Assembly (NCBI RefSeq): GCF_000143415.4
Contig: NW_003314337.1
Span: forward strand, 849,853-913,852
Source of the DNA: Selaginella moellendorffii
Taxonomy: Eukaryota > Streptophyta > Lycopodiopsida > Selaginellales > Selaginellaceae
Direction: 5' to 3'
DNA length: 64,000 nt
Shown here: positions 31,557 to 42,844 of the stretch, piece by piece
Layout of the letters: each line of letters starts with the position of its first letter
Position numbering within the stretch: position 1 is the stretch's first letter
Notes under the pieces: model-generated
What the model was told of the DNA's origin: nothing
Databases searched by the model: none
The model's input: only the letters and a program-made list of their open reading frames with translations
Program-made: the position numbers and the translations under genes

Positions 31557-32474
31557 AATCCGGCGAGATCGCTAAACATGTATGTACATTACCCCAATCC
31601 CAAAGGGATCAAAACAACATTGAGAGCGCACTCTCGAAGAGACTAGTGAAACTATGAGCGCGAACGCCCGGCGCTGCTCTTGGGCCGTCCGCCTCCCAGG
31701 TGACTCCACCGCGGAGCTTGAAGCCACCTGCTTCGCCTTGCCACTCCTCCACTCGGTCACAATGATGACAAGCCAGACGAACACCATGTCGATCTAGCTC
31801 GATGTCGTCGCAGCCAAGTGGTCCAACTCGACCACGATGACCCGGCGTTGCTCATGGGTCACTCGCCTCCAAGGTGACTCCACTGCACAAGCTGAAGCCA
31901 CCTGTTACGCCCCAAGACGTGATGCTGTGTCTTGGAGCGCCTACCTCCCCAGTGTACTTCCAGCACTAAGTCGGTGCCCATTACGAACAAACTCCAAGGC
32001 GTAGAACAAGCGAGGTGTGAGCCTCCTCCAGCTCTAGACTAGAGCGTGCTACCTTGCCTCCCACACTAGACAAGTGCGCTGGCCCCCTTCAATGATATAC
32101 GAGCCCCCGTTGCCGGCATCGCGACAATCACAAGACTTGCAAGCCTCCGCAAACCTCCTCAAAGGACTAGCCCTGAAGCAAGAACCATGTGGGATCCCCT
32201 CCGCGAGCAAACCAGCTCGGCCATCCGCCACTGGCCCCCTTTGTGACAGCACTTCCCTGTCACTAGATCCAAAAATGCGCCCATAGTGTCTTCCACGTCC
32301 ATCCACCACGGACACTTCGCTATGTCGGGATGTCGTCCCGAACTGTCCTCCACCAGTCAACAAAGATCCAATGACTTGGTCGTGTTTCCACAACTCAAGT
32401 CGCCAAGAACTTCCGACACATGCAGCTTCACGCCCTCCGTACCTTAGTCGCCACCTTGCATGGCCCGACCTAAA
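31557..32474 (-). mobile_element. SLE-6, 5'-truncated
   Basis: The 3' 918 bp are present, ending at GGCCCGACCTAA, about 30 bp beyond the truncation of SLE-5. The next junction joins it to the 3' end of PLE-1 through the same AATCCGGCGAGATCGC motif. Confidence 0.9.
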
Positions 32475-32615
32475 AATCCGGCGAGATCGCGGCACCACTT
32501 TGTGCAATCCACATTCTCCGTGTGCCGTTGTCAAAACGGCGTGATCGAGAGCAAGTAGAGGAGGCGAGGGAATGAATTTTCATTCATACGTGAGCGAGGG
32601 AGAGGACAAGAGACA

Positions 32616-32658
32616 ACCCGAGACCGGTTTCGTCCTTTTTGGGACTCATCAGCCGGGT
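32616..32658 (-). ncRNA. Hammerhead ribozyme (minimal type I) of PLE-1
   Basis: On the minus strand the core is complete: ACCCGG (stem I, 5' strand), CUGAUGA, stem II GUCC-CAAAAA-GGAC, GAA, then ACCGGU-C and UCGGGU (stem I, 3' strand). Stem I pairs over six positions including one U-G. The predicted cleavage is after the C complementary to base 32622, so the 3' product begins at 32621. Helix III would be ACCGGU, a self-complementary hexamer with no loop, so cleavage probably needs a dimer. Short-helix-III hammerheads are known in Penelope-like elements; the match of all core residues makes chance unlikely. Confidence 0.95.
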
Positions 32659-33503
32659 GTAGTCGTCTAGTGTCTACCCTAACCCTAGCTCGACGCCGAC
32701 TCTACTTATTTTTGGCTCTGTCACGTGGCGCGAGTCCGTGTGGCAGCCATGCGAAGTGGCGTGGCAGCGTTGGCTCGCGAGGGTGCGAACGTAGCACAGC
32801 TGGTGTTGGTTACTCCACAGCAGTGGTAGTCGCGGAGAATGACTTCGGCTAATTGCCGAAGACAGTAAGCGTTTGTCCGGCGGGTGACGTACCTTCGACG
32901 CAAGATAACTTGTAAACGCGGCATGATATGATGCATGCATTACGTCCACAATGCTTGTGTCACTTGTACGTACCCGGCGACCAAAAACGTGGTTCACTTT
33001 GTAGGGAATATTCTGGGAATATTCCGTAGTTGACCGTTGACCCCGCGTTGACCGTGTGTGGACTGGGATGGTGGAGGGCCTGAGGTCACTCATACATACC
33101 CAGAGTCCAGCAGTGATCAGGGGGGAGCCATCCCGCAAGCTGTCGGCATGTGTTGCCGATGTCGAAGGAGCGGCACCGTTTTAATGGAAAACACGCTTTT
33201 CAACGAATCGTGTGTGGAGTCCAGAGTTGAGACTCACATATTCACGATCGGAAGGAAGAGCGGAATCCAACGGTATATGCCGTTTTGACTCGGTCAACAA
33301 AAACACTGTCAGGGAATATTCGGGAATATTCCATTCTGACCGTTGACTCCGCGTTGACCGTGCGTTGACTCGAAAGGGAGGTGGCCTGGAGTGAGTTGGG
33401 ACATACCTGGAGTCCATTGGCCAGATCCTGGGAGTCATCGGTTACGTGGAGAGGGATGCAAACATATGCTTCCATGTCTTGCAAAGTGTGGTACAGGACG
33501 TGG

Positions 33504-34566
33504 CTAGGCTCGCGGAGGGAGCTTAGCTCTGACCAGGAACGAACCGAGGTTCGGGGAGCGTCTCCAGCACGTGATCACTCGGGGGAGTGTGTCTGCGGGG
33601 GCTTCATCCATCACCTGTTTAGGGTTTAGGATGTCCCCCAAGCCTAGCTGCGCACTGTGGAGTGTGTAAGGCAGCTTGAAGGCGAGGGGGGCCCGTCGAC
33701 AGGCGTCGCTGGAGCGGCGCGAACGTGCAAGGAGAGCTTGATGTCGCTGGTCGTAGGAGATGCCAGAGAAGCAGTGATGGAGGAAGGAGGTCGGGTATCC
33801 CCGGGCACGGAGGCGGTGGTAGAACCGCGTGCGCATGGCGTGGAATCCATCGGCCGTGCTCTCGCGGAGGAGGTATCTCTGGAGCTCGCTGCGGATGAAT
33901 GCCACTTTTTGGTGCCGTGGGTGAACCGACGTCCAGGGGAGGTACTGGTAGGCATTGAGCGGCTTCTGGAACGTGGACAAGTCGAGGCAGCCTGTCTCTT
34001 CAAAGCGAGGGCCTTTGAAGAAGTGGATATCGAGGATATCCAGCTCTTCAAGCGAGATCACCGAGGTGATCTTGATCGAAGGACACAGCGTGCCGTACCC
34101 TCGGAGCCATCGTTCGAGGCCTGCTCGTGTACCTGTCCAGATGCCCACTCCGTCATCTATGTACCTTCGTAGATAGAAGGGCCAGTCGTTGGTGGCGTGC
34201 TTGTACTCGGCTTCAAGAGAGCAGAGGAAGAGGCAAGCGTAGACCACCGCGAAGTTGGAGCCCATCGCTGTGCCGCGGATCTGCTGGTAGATGTTACCGT
34301 CAAACTCCACGTAGTTGTGCTCCAGGACGAGGGCAGCCGCAGCCATGAGGAATCGCGAGCGTGTGGTGTTGCCGTACTCGGCAAACACAAAGTCGCGGAG
34401 GCGTTGGAGACCCTCTCGTGTGGGGATGCTTGGGTAGAGGCTCTCTACGTCGAACGTGAAGAGCCAGCAGTCCCGCGGGAGCTGTAGGTGGAGGAGGTCC
34501 TGCAGCAGCGTGAGCGAATCAGTGAGAAACGTTGGCTGCTTCAGCAGGATGTCGTAGATTAGTGAG
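33504..34566 (-). pseudogene. PLE-1 reverse transcriptase, N-terminally truncated
   Basis: The frame is open from the truncation point (IYDILLKQPTF...) to 33504 and covers most of the RT. It shows motif A FTFDVESLYPSIPTREG, motif B IRGTAMGSNFAVVYACLF, motif C YLRRYIDDGVGIWTG with the catalytic YIDD, then KITSVISLEELDILDIHFFKG, LNAYQYLPWTSVHP and the C-terminal box ILNPKQVMDEAP ... PRVITCWRRSPNLGSFL. The fingers region with the PKIHK box is missing. No internal stop is present, so the copy is young. PLE RTs are related to telomerase RT. Confidence 0.92.
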
Positions 34567-36069
34567 CTTATCGTGGTTGAGTTGGATCGAGTGGTTATTT
34601 AGTTATGCTTGTCCATGAACCTTTATCTCATACCTGAGGTATTACGTTCATGTTAGACAAGTATATGACTTGATAACGTGGGTTAGTGTTGGGTCTTGAG
34701 AAGGCAAGTTGAAGAGTGATTGTTGATTGCTTTGCAACTAGTGATTGCTTGTAGATTTTTTCGAAGACTGTGACACTTGCTGCACTTGATGATGATTCAG
34801 CAGTGATGGGCTTGCTTTACCGGATCGTGTTACGGAGGATCGTGTCATTAGACTTATATGGTTTTCTATGTTGGTATGTTGACTCTACCTTTGTCGATAT
34901 CATTTAGTTGCGTTTAGTTCGTAGTGTTGGATTTCATTGAGTCTTGGACGTGGTGATTCTCTCCTTGATAAAGTGTTATCTATGGCTGAGTATTGTTGAA
35001 GAATTAGTCTCGGATACTAAGAAAAGTATCTTCGACTTTGGTTAGCTTAGTTGCTAAAGAGTTTTGAGTGGTGGTTCACTCGTGCTTTCTTTTAGCTTTG
35101 TTATGGTGTTGATGATATTGAAGTGATGCCTTGTCGTTGACAATATTGATGTTGAGATTCAAGTGAAATGAGATGTCTCTCTATAAGATTGATATTGAGT
35201 TAAATTAATATTGATGAAGATAGTGTTGATGATTTGGCTATGGCTTTGTGTTACTGGCATTTGTGCATTTGCTAGTTAGCAACTGTATTGACGTTCAAAT
35301 GAATTGAGTGGCAAGTTTAAGTTAGTTGTGTTCTAGACAAGATTATTTTAGTAGAGGTTGAGCTTTGCGCTTTTCCTTGAAAAGTGATTTAGTCATGGAC
35401 TATGCTAACTCTACGAGAGGAAAAGTTAGTGATCGATATTGGAATGTTTGAATCCTTGTTGGATTTGAGTTAGATATATCGATCATTAATGATTCTCCTT
35501 GTGCTTGTTATGAAGTGAGTTACGTCTTGCTATAGATGGATTCATGGAGGATCGTCTGGTGATCACTTGTTGAGCATAACTTCGTTATACTTAGCTTTTG
35601 GATTGATGCAGACATGCTCTTCATTAGCTTTGGCATTATGAAGTTTAGCTTCAGGATGTGTTGAGGAGGATACTGTGGGTTATACCATGCTTTCTTCTTT
35701 AGCATTGAAGTTCATTGATATGAGGCTTGTGATCATTGTTAGGCCAGACTTGGCTATAGACTTCTTCGAGCTTTTGGTTCCTTGAGTTTTTATGCTTATG
35801 GTCCATTTGTTAGAAGTTGTTGGGGAAAGCATTTTGGCTTGTTAGCTTCGATGTTGAAGTTAGTATTTGCATGTAGCAATCATTGGTGATGCTTGACTAT
35901 CATCTAAGATAGTTGATTATCCTTAATAAAGGTTTTGCTTGATTATTGTTGGTATAGACTGAGTTGCTGTTCTTCGGGATGGTGGATTCTTTCTTCAACG
36001 ATGATTATGCATCACTGCATTGATGGGATGATTCATGATCTTTCATGATAGTTAGTTGTTCTCTTTGAT
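34567..36069. other. Unrecognised T/G-rich stretch
   Basis: There are no long frames, structured repeats or recognisable domains. The plus strand is rich in TTGATGAT, TTAGTTG and similar words. A similar composition resumes at 41198, so this is probably the DNA into which SLE-7 to -9 inserted. What it is I cannot say. Confidence 0.5.
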
Positions 36070-36086
36070 GGCTTTTGGCTGTTCGC
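36070..36086. repeat. 17-bp target-site duplication, copy 1
   Basis: GGCTTTTGGCTGTTCGC occurs here, at 37774-37790 and at 41181-41197, flanking the SLE insertions. Its last three bases (CGC) coincide with bases of the SLE 3' end. Confidence 0.93.
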
Positions 36087-37773
36087 TAAACATATATGTA
36101 CATTACCCCAATCCCAAAGGGATCAAAACAACATTGAGAGCGCACTCTCGAAGAGACTAGTGAAACTATGAGCGCGAACGCCCGGCGCTGCTCTTGGGCC
36201 GTCCGCCTCCCAGGTGACTCCACCGCAGAGCTTGAAGCCACCTGCTTCGCCTTGCCACTCCTCCACTCGGTCACAATGATGACAAGCCAGACGAACACCA
36301 TGTCGATCTAGCTCGACGTCGTCGCAGCCAAAGCGGTCCAACTCGAGCACGATGACCCGGCGTTGCTCATGGGTCACTCGCCTCCAAGGTGACTCCACTG
36401 CACAAGCTGAAGCCACCTGTTACGCCCCAAGACGTGATGCTGTGTCTTGGAGCGCCTACCTCCCCAGTGTACTTCCAGCACTAAGTCGGTGCCCATTACG
36501 AACAAACTCCAAGGCGTAGAACAAGCGAGGTGTGAGCCTCCTCCAGCTCTAGACTAGAGCGTGCTACCTTGCCTCCCACACTAGACAAGTGCGCTGGCCC
36601 CCTTCAATGATATACGAGCCCCCGTTGCCGGCATCGCGACAATCACAAGACTTGCAAGCCTCCACGAACCTCCTCAAAGGACTAGCCCTGAAGCAAGAAC
36701 CATGTGGGATCCCCTCCGCGAGCAAACCAACTCGGCCATCCGCCACTGGCCCCCTTTGTGACAGCACTTCCCTGTCACTAGATCCAAAAATGCGCCCATA
36801 GTGTCTTCCACGTCCATCCACCGCAAACACTTCGCTATGTCGGGATGTCGTCCCGAACTGTCCTCCACCAGTCAACAAAGTTCCCATGACTTGGTCGTGT
36901 TTCCACGACTCAAGTCGCCAAGAACCTCCGACACATGCAGCTTCACGCTCTCCGTACCTCAGTCGCCACCTTGCATGGCCCAACCTAAGGCGAGAAATCC
37001 CGCTCAAGCTGCGAGACCAGCAACCGTCGCGTTTCCACCATGTTGCTGCCGTGCCAACCACATGCAACGAAGATCCCTGACACTTAGAGTGGCCGGATCG
37101 AAGATCCCGCCGCCACCCTAAGTCCTGCCCTAACCGCAGTTAGGGCAAAAGCCAGCAAGAACCCTAACCCTAGCCACGAGTTAGGGCAGGTGAGAACTCT
37201 ACCGTGGAGAATTTTTGCCTGCGCTTCTGGGAGGGTGAGAGGCTCCCTCCCAGCTATCCCCCTGTGATTTTTTGTGGAAAAATTCCAAGCCGTTCAGGAG
37301 TTATGAGCTCCCAAAAAACTTGAAACCATGAGAAGCGAAAAAAGAAGAGGAGGAGAGGAGAGCGTCCAGCTGCTGCAGCCGTGGTGTTCCTAACTGCCCT
37401 CTCCACTCCTCCAAATCTCTAAGCCCCGAAAAACCCTAGCCGCCGCCGAAGAACCCTAAAAACAGCAGCGACCTAGGGCCAGCGAGATCTCCAGATCCGT
37501 GGCAGATCTCGCCGCGGCCTTCTAGGAGGATGGGAATCTACACTCCTAGAAGCCCCCCGTTGAAGAAATCGAGGTGTCTCCCAGCCGTTTGAGAGATATC
37601 GATAAAAACGACAGAGAGCGAGAGAAAAGAGGAGAAAGAGGAGGGAGACGAGCTCCGTGTGTTGCTGCCGCAGTCTGCGATGCTTGTGCCGCCCTGGACG
37701 CTCGCTCCCTCCCTCTTTCTCACACACTCTCTCTAGCGCCTTCGAGCTCTCTCCTCAAACAACTTAGGGCAAT
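36087..37773 (-). mobile_element. SLE-7, full length except for 13 bp at the 3' end
   Basis: The element starts on the plus strand at TAAACATATATG, without the AATCCGGCGAGAT part of the usual end. It carries a small insertion, GGGCAAAAGCCAG, near 37142. It lies between two copies of the 17-bp duplication, which proves insertion as a unit. Confidence 0.92.
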
Positions 37774-37790
37774 GGCTTTTGGCTGTTCGC
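37774..37790. repeat. 17-bp target-site duplication, copy 2
   Basis: This is the same 17 bases as 36070-36086, lying between SLE-7 and SLE-8. Three copies around the SLEs indicate two separate insertions at one target site. Confidence 0.93.
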
Positions 37791-39479
37791 TAAACATATA
37801 TGTACATTAGCCTAATCCCAAAGGGATCAAAACTACATTGAGAGCGCACTCTCGAAGAAACTAGTGAAACTATGAGCGCGAACGCCCGGCGCTGCTCTTG
37901 GGCCGTCTGCCTCCCAGGTGACTCCACCGCGGAGCTTGAAGCCACCTGCTTCGCCTCGCCACTCCTCCACTCGATCACAATGATGCCAAGCCAGACGAAC
38001 ACCATGTCGATCTAGCTCGACGTCGTCGCAGCCAAGCGGTCCAACTCGAGCACGATGACCCAGCGTCGCTCATGGGTCACTCGCCTCCAAGGTGACTCCA
38101 CTGCACAAGCTGAAGCCACCTGTTACGCCCCAAGACGTGATGCTGTGTCTTGGAGCGCCTACCTCCCCAGTGTACTTCCAGCACTAAGTCGGTGCCCATT
38201 ACGAACAAACTCCAAGGCGTAGAACAAGCGAGGTGTGAGCCTCCTCCAGCTCTAGACTAGAGCGTGCTACCTTGCCTCCCACACTAGACAAGTGCGCTGG
38301 CCCCCTTCAATGATATACGAGCCCCCGTTGCCGGCATCGCGACAATCACAAGACTTGCAAGCCTCTGCAAACCTCCTCAAAGGACTAGCCCTGAAGCAAG
38401 AACCATGTGGGATTCCCTCCGCGAGCAAACCAACTCGGCCATCCGCCACTGGCCCCCTTTGTGACAGCACTTCCCTGTCACTAGATCCAAAAATGCGCCC
38501 ATAGTGTCTTCCACGTCCATCCACCACGGACACTTCGCTATGTCGAGATGTCGTCCCGAACTGTCCTCCACCAGTCAACAAAGATCCCATGACTTGGTCG
38601 TGTTTCCACGACTCAAGTCGCCAAGAACTTCCGACACATGCAGCTTCACGCTCTCCGTACCTTAGTCGCCACCTTGCATGGCCCGACCTAAGGCGAGAAA
38701 TCCCGCTCGAAGCTGCGAGACCAGCAACCGTCGCGTTTCCACCATGTTGCTGCCGTGCCAACCACATGCAACGAAGATCCCTGACACTTAGAGTGGCCGG
38801 ATCGAAGATCCCGCCGCCACCCTAAGTCCTGCCCTAACCGCAGTTAGCCAAGAACCCTAACCCTAGCCACGAATTAGGACAGGTGAGAACTCTGAGACCG
38901 TGAAGAATTTTTGCCTGCGCTTCTGGGAGGGTGTGAGGCTCCCTCCCAGCTATCCCCCTGTGAATTTTTGTGGAAAAATTCCAAGCCGTTCAGGAGTTAT
39001 GAGCTCCCAAAAAACTTGAAACCATGAGAAGCGAAAAAAGAAGAGGAGGAGAGGAGAGCGTCCAGCTGCTGCAGCCGTGGTGTTCCTGACTGCCCTCTCC
39101 ACTCCTCCAAATCTCTAAGCCCCGAAAAACCCTAGCCGCCGCCGAAGAACCCTAAAAACAGCAGCGACCTAGGGCCAGCGAGATCTCCAGATCCGTGGCA
39201 GATCTCGCCGCGGCCTTCTAGGAGGATGAGAATCTACACTCCTAGAAGCCCCCCGTCGAAGGAATCGAGGTTTCTCCCAGCCGTTTGGGAGATATCGATA
39301 AAAACGACAGAGAGCGAGAGAGAAGAGGAGAAAGAGGAGGGAGACGAGCTCCGTGTGTTGCTGCCGCGGTCTGNNNNNNNNNNNNNNNNNNNNNNNNNNN
39401 NNNNNNNNNNNNNNNNNNNNNNNNNNNNNNNNNNNNNNNNNNNNNNNNNNNNNNNNNNNNNNNNNNNNNNNNNNNNNNN
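37791..39479 (-). mobile_element. SLE-8 (5' end hidden in the assembly gap)
   Basis: Sequence is readable to 39373 and closely matches SLE-2; the last ~106 bp fall in the gap. The end coordinate is inferred from the SLE-2/SLE-3 junction. Confidence 0.75.
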
Positions 39480-39999
39480 NNNNNNNNNNNNNNNNNNNNN
39501 NNNNNNNNNNNNNNNNNNNNNNNNNNNNNNNNNNNNNNNNNNNNNNNNNNNNNNNNNNNNNNNNNNNNNNNNNNNNNNNNNNNNNNNNNNNNNNNNNNNN
39601 NNNNNNNNNNNNNNNNNNNNNNNNNNNNNNNNNNNNNNNNNNNNNNNNNNNNNNNNNNNNNNNNNNNNNNNNNNNNNNNNNNNNNNNNNNNNNNNNNNNN
39701 NNNNNNNNNNNNNNNNNNNNNNNNNNNNNNNNNNNNNNNNNNNNNNNNNNNNNNNNNNNNNNNNNNNNNNNNNNNNNNNNNNNNNNNNNNNNNNNNNNNN
39801 NNNNNNNNNNNNNNNNNNNNNNNNNNNNNNNNNNNNNNNNNNNNNNNNNNNNNNNNNNNNNNNNNNNNNNNNNNNNNNNNNNNNNNNNNNNNNNNNNNNN
39901 NNNNNNNNNNNNNNNNNNNNNNNNNNNNNNNNNNNNNNNNNNNNNNNNNNNNNNNNNNNNNNNNNNNNNNNNNNNNNNNNNNNNNNNNNNNNNNNNNNN
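39374..39999. other. Assembly gap, 626 N
   Basis: The left flank stops in the 5' part of one SLE and the right flank resumes 0.5 kb into the next. In the SLE-2/SLE-3 junction the same two flanking words are separated by exactly 626 bp (26115-26740), so the gap is the size expected for a head-to-tail SLE junction. The few bases just right of the gap (TTCAATCAATATACG) differ from all other copies and may be a sequencing artefact. Confidence 0.95.
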
Positions 40000-41180
40000 C
40001 GCTGGCCCCCTTCAATCAATATACGAGCCCCCGTTGCCGGCATCGCGACAATCACAAGACTTGCAAGCCTCTGCAAACCTCCTCAAAGGACTAGCCCTGA
40101 AGCAAGAACCATGTGGGATTCCCTCCGCGAGCAAACCAACTCGGCCATCCGCCACTGGCCCCCTTTGTGACAGCACTTCCCTGTCACTAGATCCAAAAAT
40201 GCGCCCATAGTGTCTTCCACGTCCATCCACCACGGACACTTCGCTATGTCGAGATGTCGTCCCGAACTGTCCTCCACCAGTCAACAAAGATCCCATGACT
40301 TGGTCGTGTTTCCACGACTCAAGTCGCCAAGAACTTCCGACACATGCAGCTTCACGCTCTCCGTACCTTAGTCGCCACCTTGCATGGCCCGACCTAAGGC
40401 GAGAAATCCCGCTCGAAGCTGCGAGACCAGCAACCGTCGCGTTTCCACCATGTTGCTGCCGTGCCAACCACATGCAACGAAGATCCCTGACACTTAGAGT
40501 GGCCGGATCGAAGATCCCGCCGCCACCCTAAGTCCTGCCCTAACCGCAGTTAGCCAAGAACCCTAACCCTAGCCACGAATTAGGACAGGTGAGAACTCTG
40601 AGACCGTGAAGAATTTTTGCCTGCGCTTCTGGGAGGGTGTGAGGCTCCCTCCCAGCTATCCCCCTGTGAATTTTTGTGGAAAAATTCCAAGCCGTTCAGG
40701 AGTTATGAGCTCCCAAAAAACTTGAAACCATGAGAAGCGAAAAAAGAAGAGGAGGAGAGGAGAGCGTCCAGCTGCTGCAGCCGTGGTGTTCCTGACTGCC
40801 CTCTCCACTCCTCCAAATCTCTAAGCCCCGAAAAACCCTAGCCGCCGCCGAAGAACCCTAAAAACAGCAGCGACCTAGGGCCAGCGAGATCTCCAGATCC
40901 GTGGCAGATCTCGCCGCGGCCTTCTAGGAGGATGAGAATCTACACTCCTAGAAGCCCCCCGTCGAAGGAATCGAGGTTTCTCCCAGCCGTTTGGGAGATA
41001 TCGATAAAAACGACAGAGAGCGAGAGAGAAGAGGAGAAAGAGGAGGGAGACGAGCTCCGTGTGTTGCTGCTGCGGTCTGCGATGCTTGTGCCGCCCTGGA
41101 CGCTCGCTCCCTCCCTCTTTCTCACACTCTCTCTCTAGTGCCTTCGAGCTCTCTCCTCAAACAACTTAGGGCTTTTGCAC
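39480..41180 (-). mobile_element. SLE-9 (3' end hidden in the assembly gap), full-length 5' end
   Basis: It is readable from 40000 to 41180. The 5' end reads GTGCAAAAGCCCTAAG on the minus strand, close to the SLE-2 terminus, and the third copy of the 17-bp duplication follows at once. The left coordinate is inferred. Confidence 0.75.
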
Positions 41181-41197
41181 GGCTTTTGGCTGTTCGC
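41181..41197. repeat. 17-bp target-site duplication, copy 3
   Basis: This is identical to 36070-36086 and is followed by AATATCACATG, the continuation of the original target DNA. Confidence 0.93.
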
Positions 41198-42010
41198 AAT
41201 ATCACATGTTCTTTGTGGTTTGCTCTTGATTGATCTCTTGGGTTTGAGATATCAGTAGGATGTTGCTAATGCTTGCTTGAGCAACTCTGGTTCCTTGGTA
41301 TTGTTGACCGAAATCTATTTAGATTAGCTGGTGTGATAGTTGGCATGAAAACTATGTTTGTTGGTCTTACCACATTCATTCTATTCTGTTGATTATTGCT
41401 CGAGTTAGTTCTGATAGATTTGGATGTTATTTCCTATGGGTGATACATTCGCGAGCATTGTGCTTGTCAGTCAATGATACTTTGTGTTCTTTGAGTTATC
41501 TTTGGTAAGTTGTTTGGCATACTATCTACCATCTTCAGTAGTTAAGATTTATCATTGAGTTTTCTTGATGATATGCTAGCTATTGATTTTTGTTGGATGG
41601 TGAATCCTATGTTTTCCAATTATGATGATCTTGGTGGTTCTTGTACTATACTACTAGTTTATTGGATGATAACTTACTTGGAATACTTTTGTGTTCTCAT
41701 CTAAGATATATTCACTGATAATTAAGTCTCTAAGATATCATTGTGTATGACTTTGATATTGTCCATCTATTGATCTTTGAATTTGGGCCAGTATAGGCAG
41801 ACTGGCTTCGGCACTTCGTGTGCATGTTGAAATCTTTAGTCATGGGGTAGCTACTGTCGACTGGTCACATCACCCACCTCTTTGTCAATGTTCCTTATTC
41901 CGTTGAAAGGGCGTGACCGTGTAAACAACTCTAACTGCCTGTTTACAGTAGTCTATCTAAACCTTACCAACGGGTTTGGTTTATTTGCTTATGAGGGTAT
42001 GAGCCATTCC
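41198..42010. other. Unrecognised T-rich stretch
   Basis: The composition matches 34567-36069, which supports both being one locus split by SLE-7 to -9. No ORF or repeat of note is visible. Confidence 0.5.
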
Positions 42011-42414
42011 ATGCTAGCTGGTGGAGTACCCATGTCCTCGCGTTAGGCCACCGGTATGCCGAAATAACGCCAGACTCCGTTTGGCTCTGTTTTGCATGCT
42101 GGTCCTGGCATTGGGATGCTGGTTACTCTAGGACTGTTCCAAGTCGCTCCGGGCTCCTGTTCCTTCGCTCCTTGGGCTGTATGCTTGGGAGTTGCTCCGT
42201 GAACGGGTTCCATCACTCCTTGGCTCCACACTTGGGAGTTTGGCACCATTCCTTCGTTCAGTGGCCCAAGGCCTTGAACATCTGGTTCTTATGGACACGT
42301 GGCATGGACACGTGGCATCTATCATGTGGCACAAAGAGGGTTTAGGTTCCGCTTCGTAGTGTTATCCTATGGTAAATCACCATAGGATAAAGGGTAAAAA
42401 CCACGTGCGCTACA
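42011..42414 (+). repeat. LTR-like repeat R2, 3' part
   Basis: This corresponds to the last ~400 bp of 45909-46674 and 55535-56282. It ends with a stem-loop (ATCCTATGG TAAATCA CCATAGGAT) and ...CACGTGCGCTACA, then passes directly into repeat R1 at 42415. Confidence 0.75.
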
Positions 42415-42762
42415 TAAGGAGTGGATCTGGGATGACCACTTATGGACGAATGGCCCAGTCTTGGAGAGATAGGACTGTGATCCAGGTGGGATTAGACCAC
42501 TAGTGCAGCAAAGGTGATGGGGCATGGCCTTAACGTAACGGGCTGATATGTTGGTGGCACCTTTGAATGTCAATCATGGGATCGGACACGTGAAGCACTT
42601 GGACCAAATGCAAAGGTTGAGTGGCAAAGATGCCATTCTCGGGGCTAGCAAGCCCCAAGTCCAGAATAGGACTTATGGAGGTTGTGAATGAGACTCCTCC
42701 AAGTAGTTAGAGGTGTGGTTAAGTGACTAGAGTGGAATGGAAAATTTAATCGTTTACACCAA
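42415..42762. repeat. Dispersed repeat R1, copy 2 (partial)
   Basis: It matches the right part of 1-399 and 52948-53340, ending AATCGTTTACACC. Confidence 0.8.
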
Positions 42763-42844
42763 CATTGTGCCAAGAGATATGCCAAAATGTTCTCTACTAT
42801 TTAACTTCCAAGAAAAAAACTAGTTTCCTGCACTTGAATTATTA

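Larger units (their letters stand above)
32475..34566 (-). mobile_element. PLE-1: 5'-truncated Penelope-like element with hammerhead ribozyme
   Basis: On the minus strand the order is the RT frame (5'-truncated near 34566), a 3' region of about 850 bp with a diverged direct duplication (about 32995-33115 and 33295-33420, sharing GGGAATATTC and TTGACCGTTGAC), the hammerhead at 32616-32658 and a 147-bp tail ending GCGATCTCGCCGGATT. No GIY-YIG endonuclease follows the RT; the frame ends soon after the conserved C-terminal region. It is either endonuclease-lacking (as in telomere-associated PLEs) or had an N-terminal one that is now lost. Confidence 0.9.

Noticed and set aside
39226-40170. Long frames through 39.4-40.0 kb
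   Set aside because: They are created by the 626-N assembly gap.
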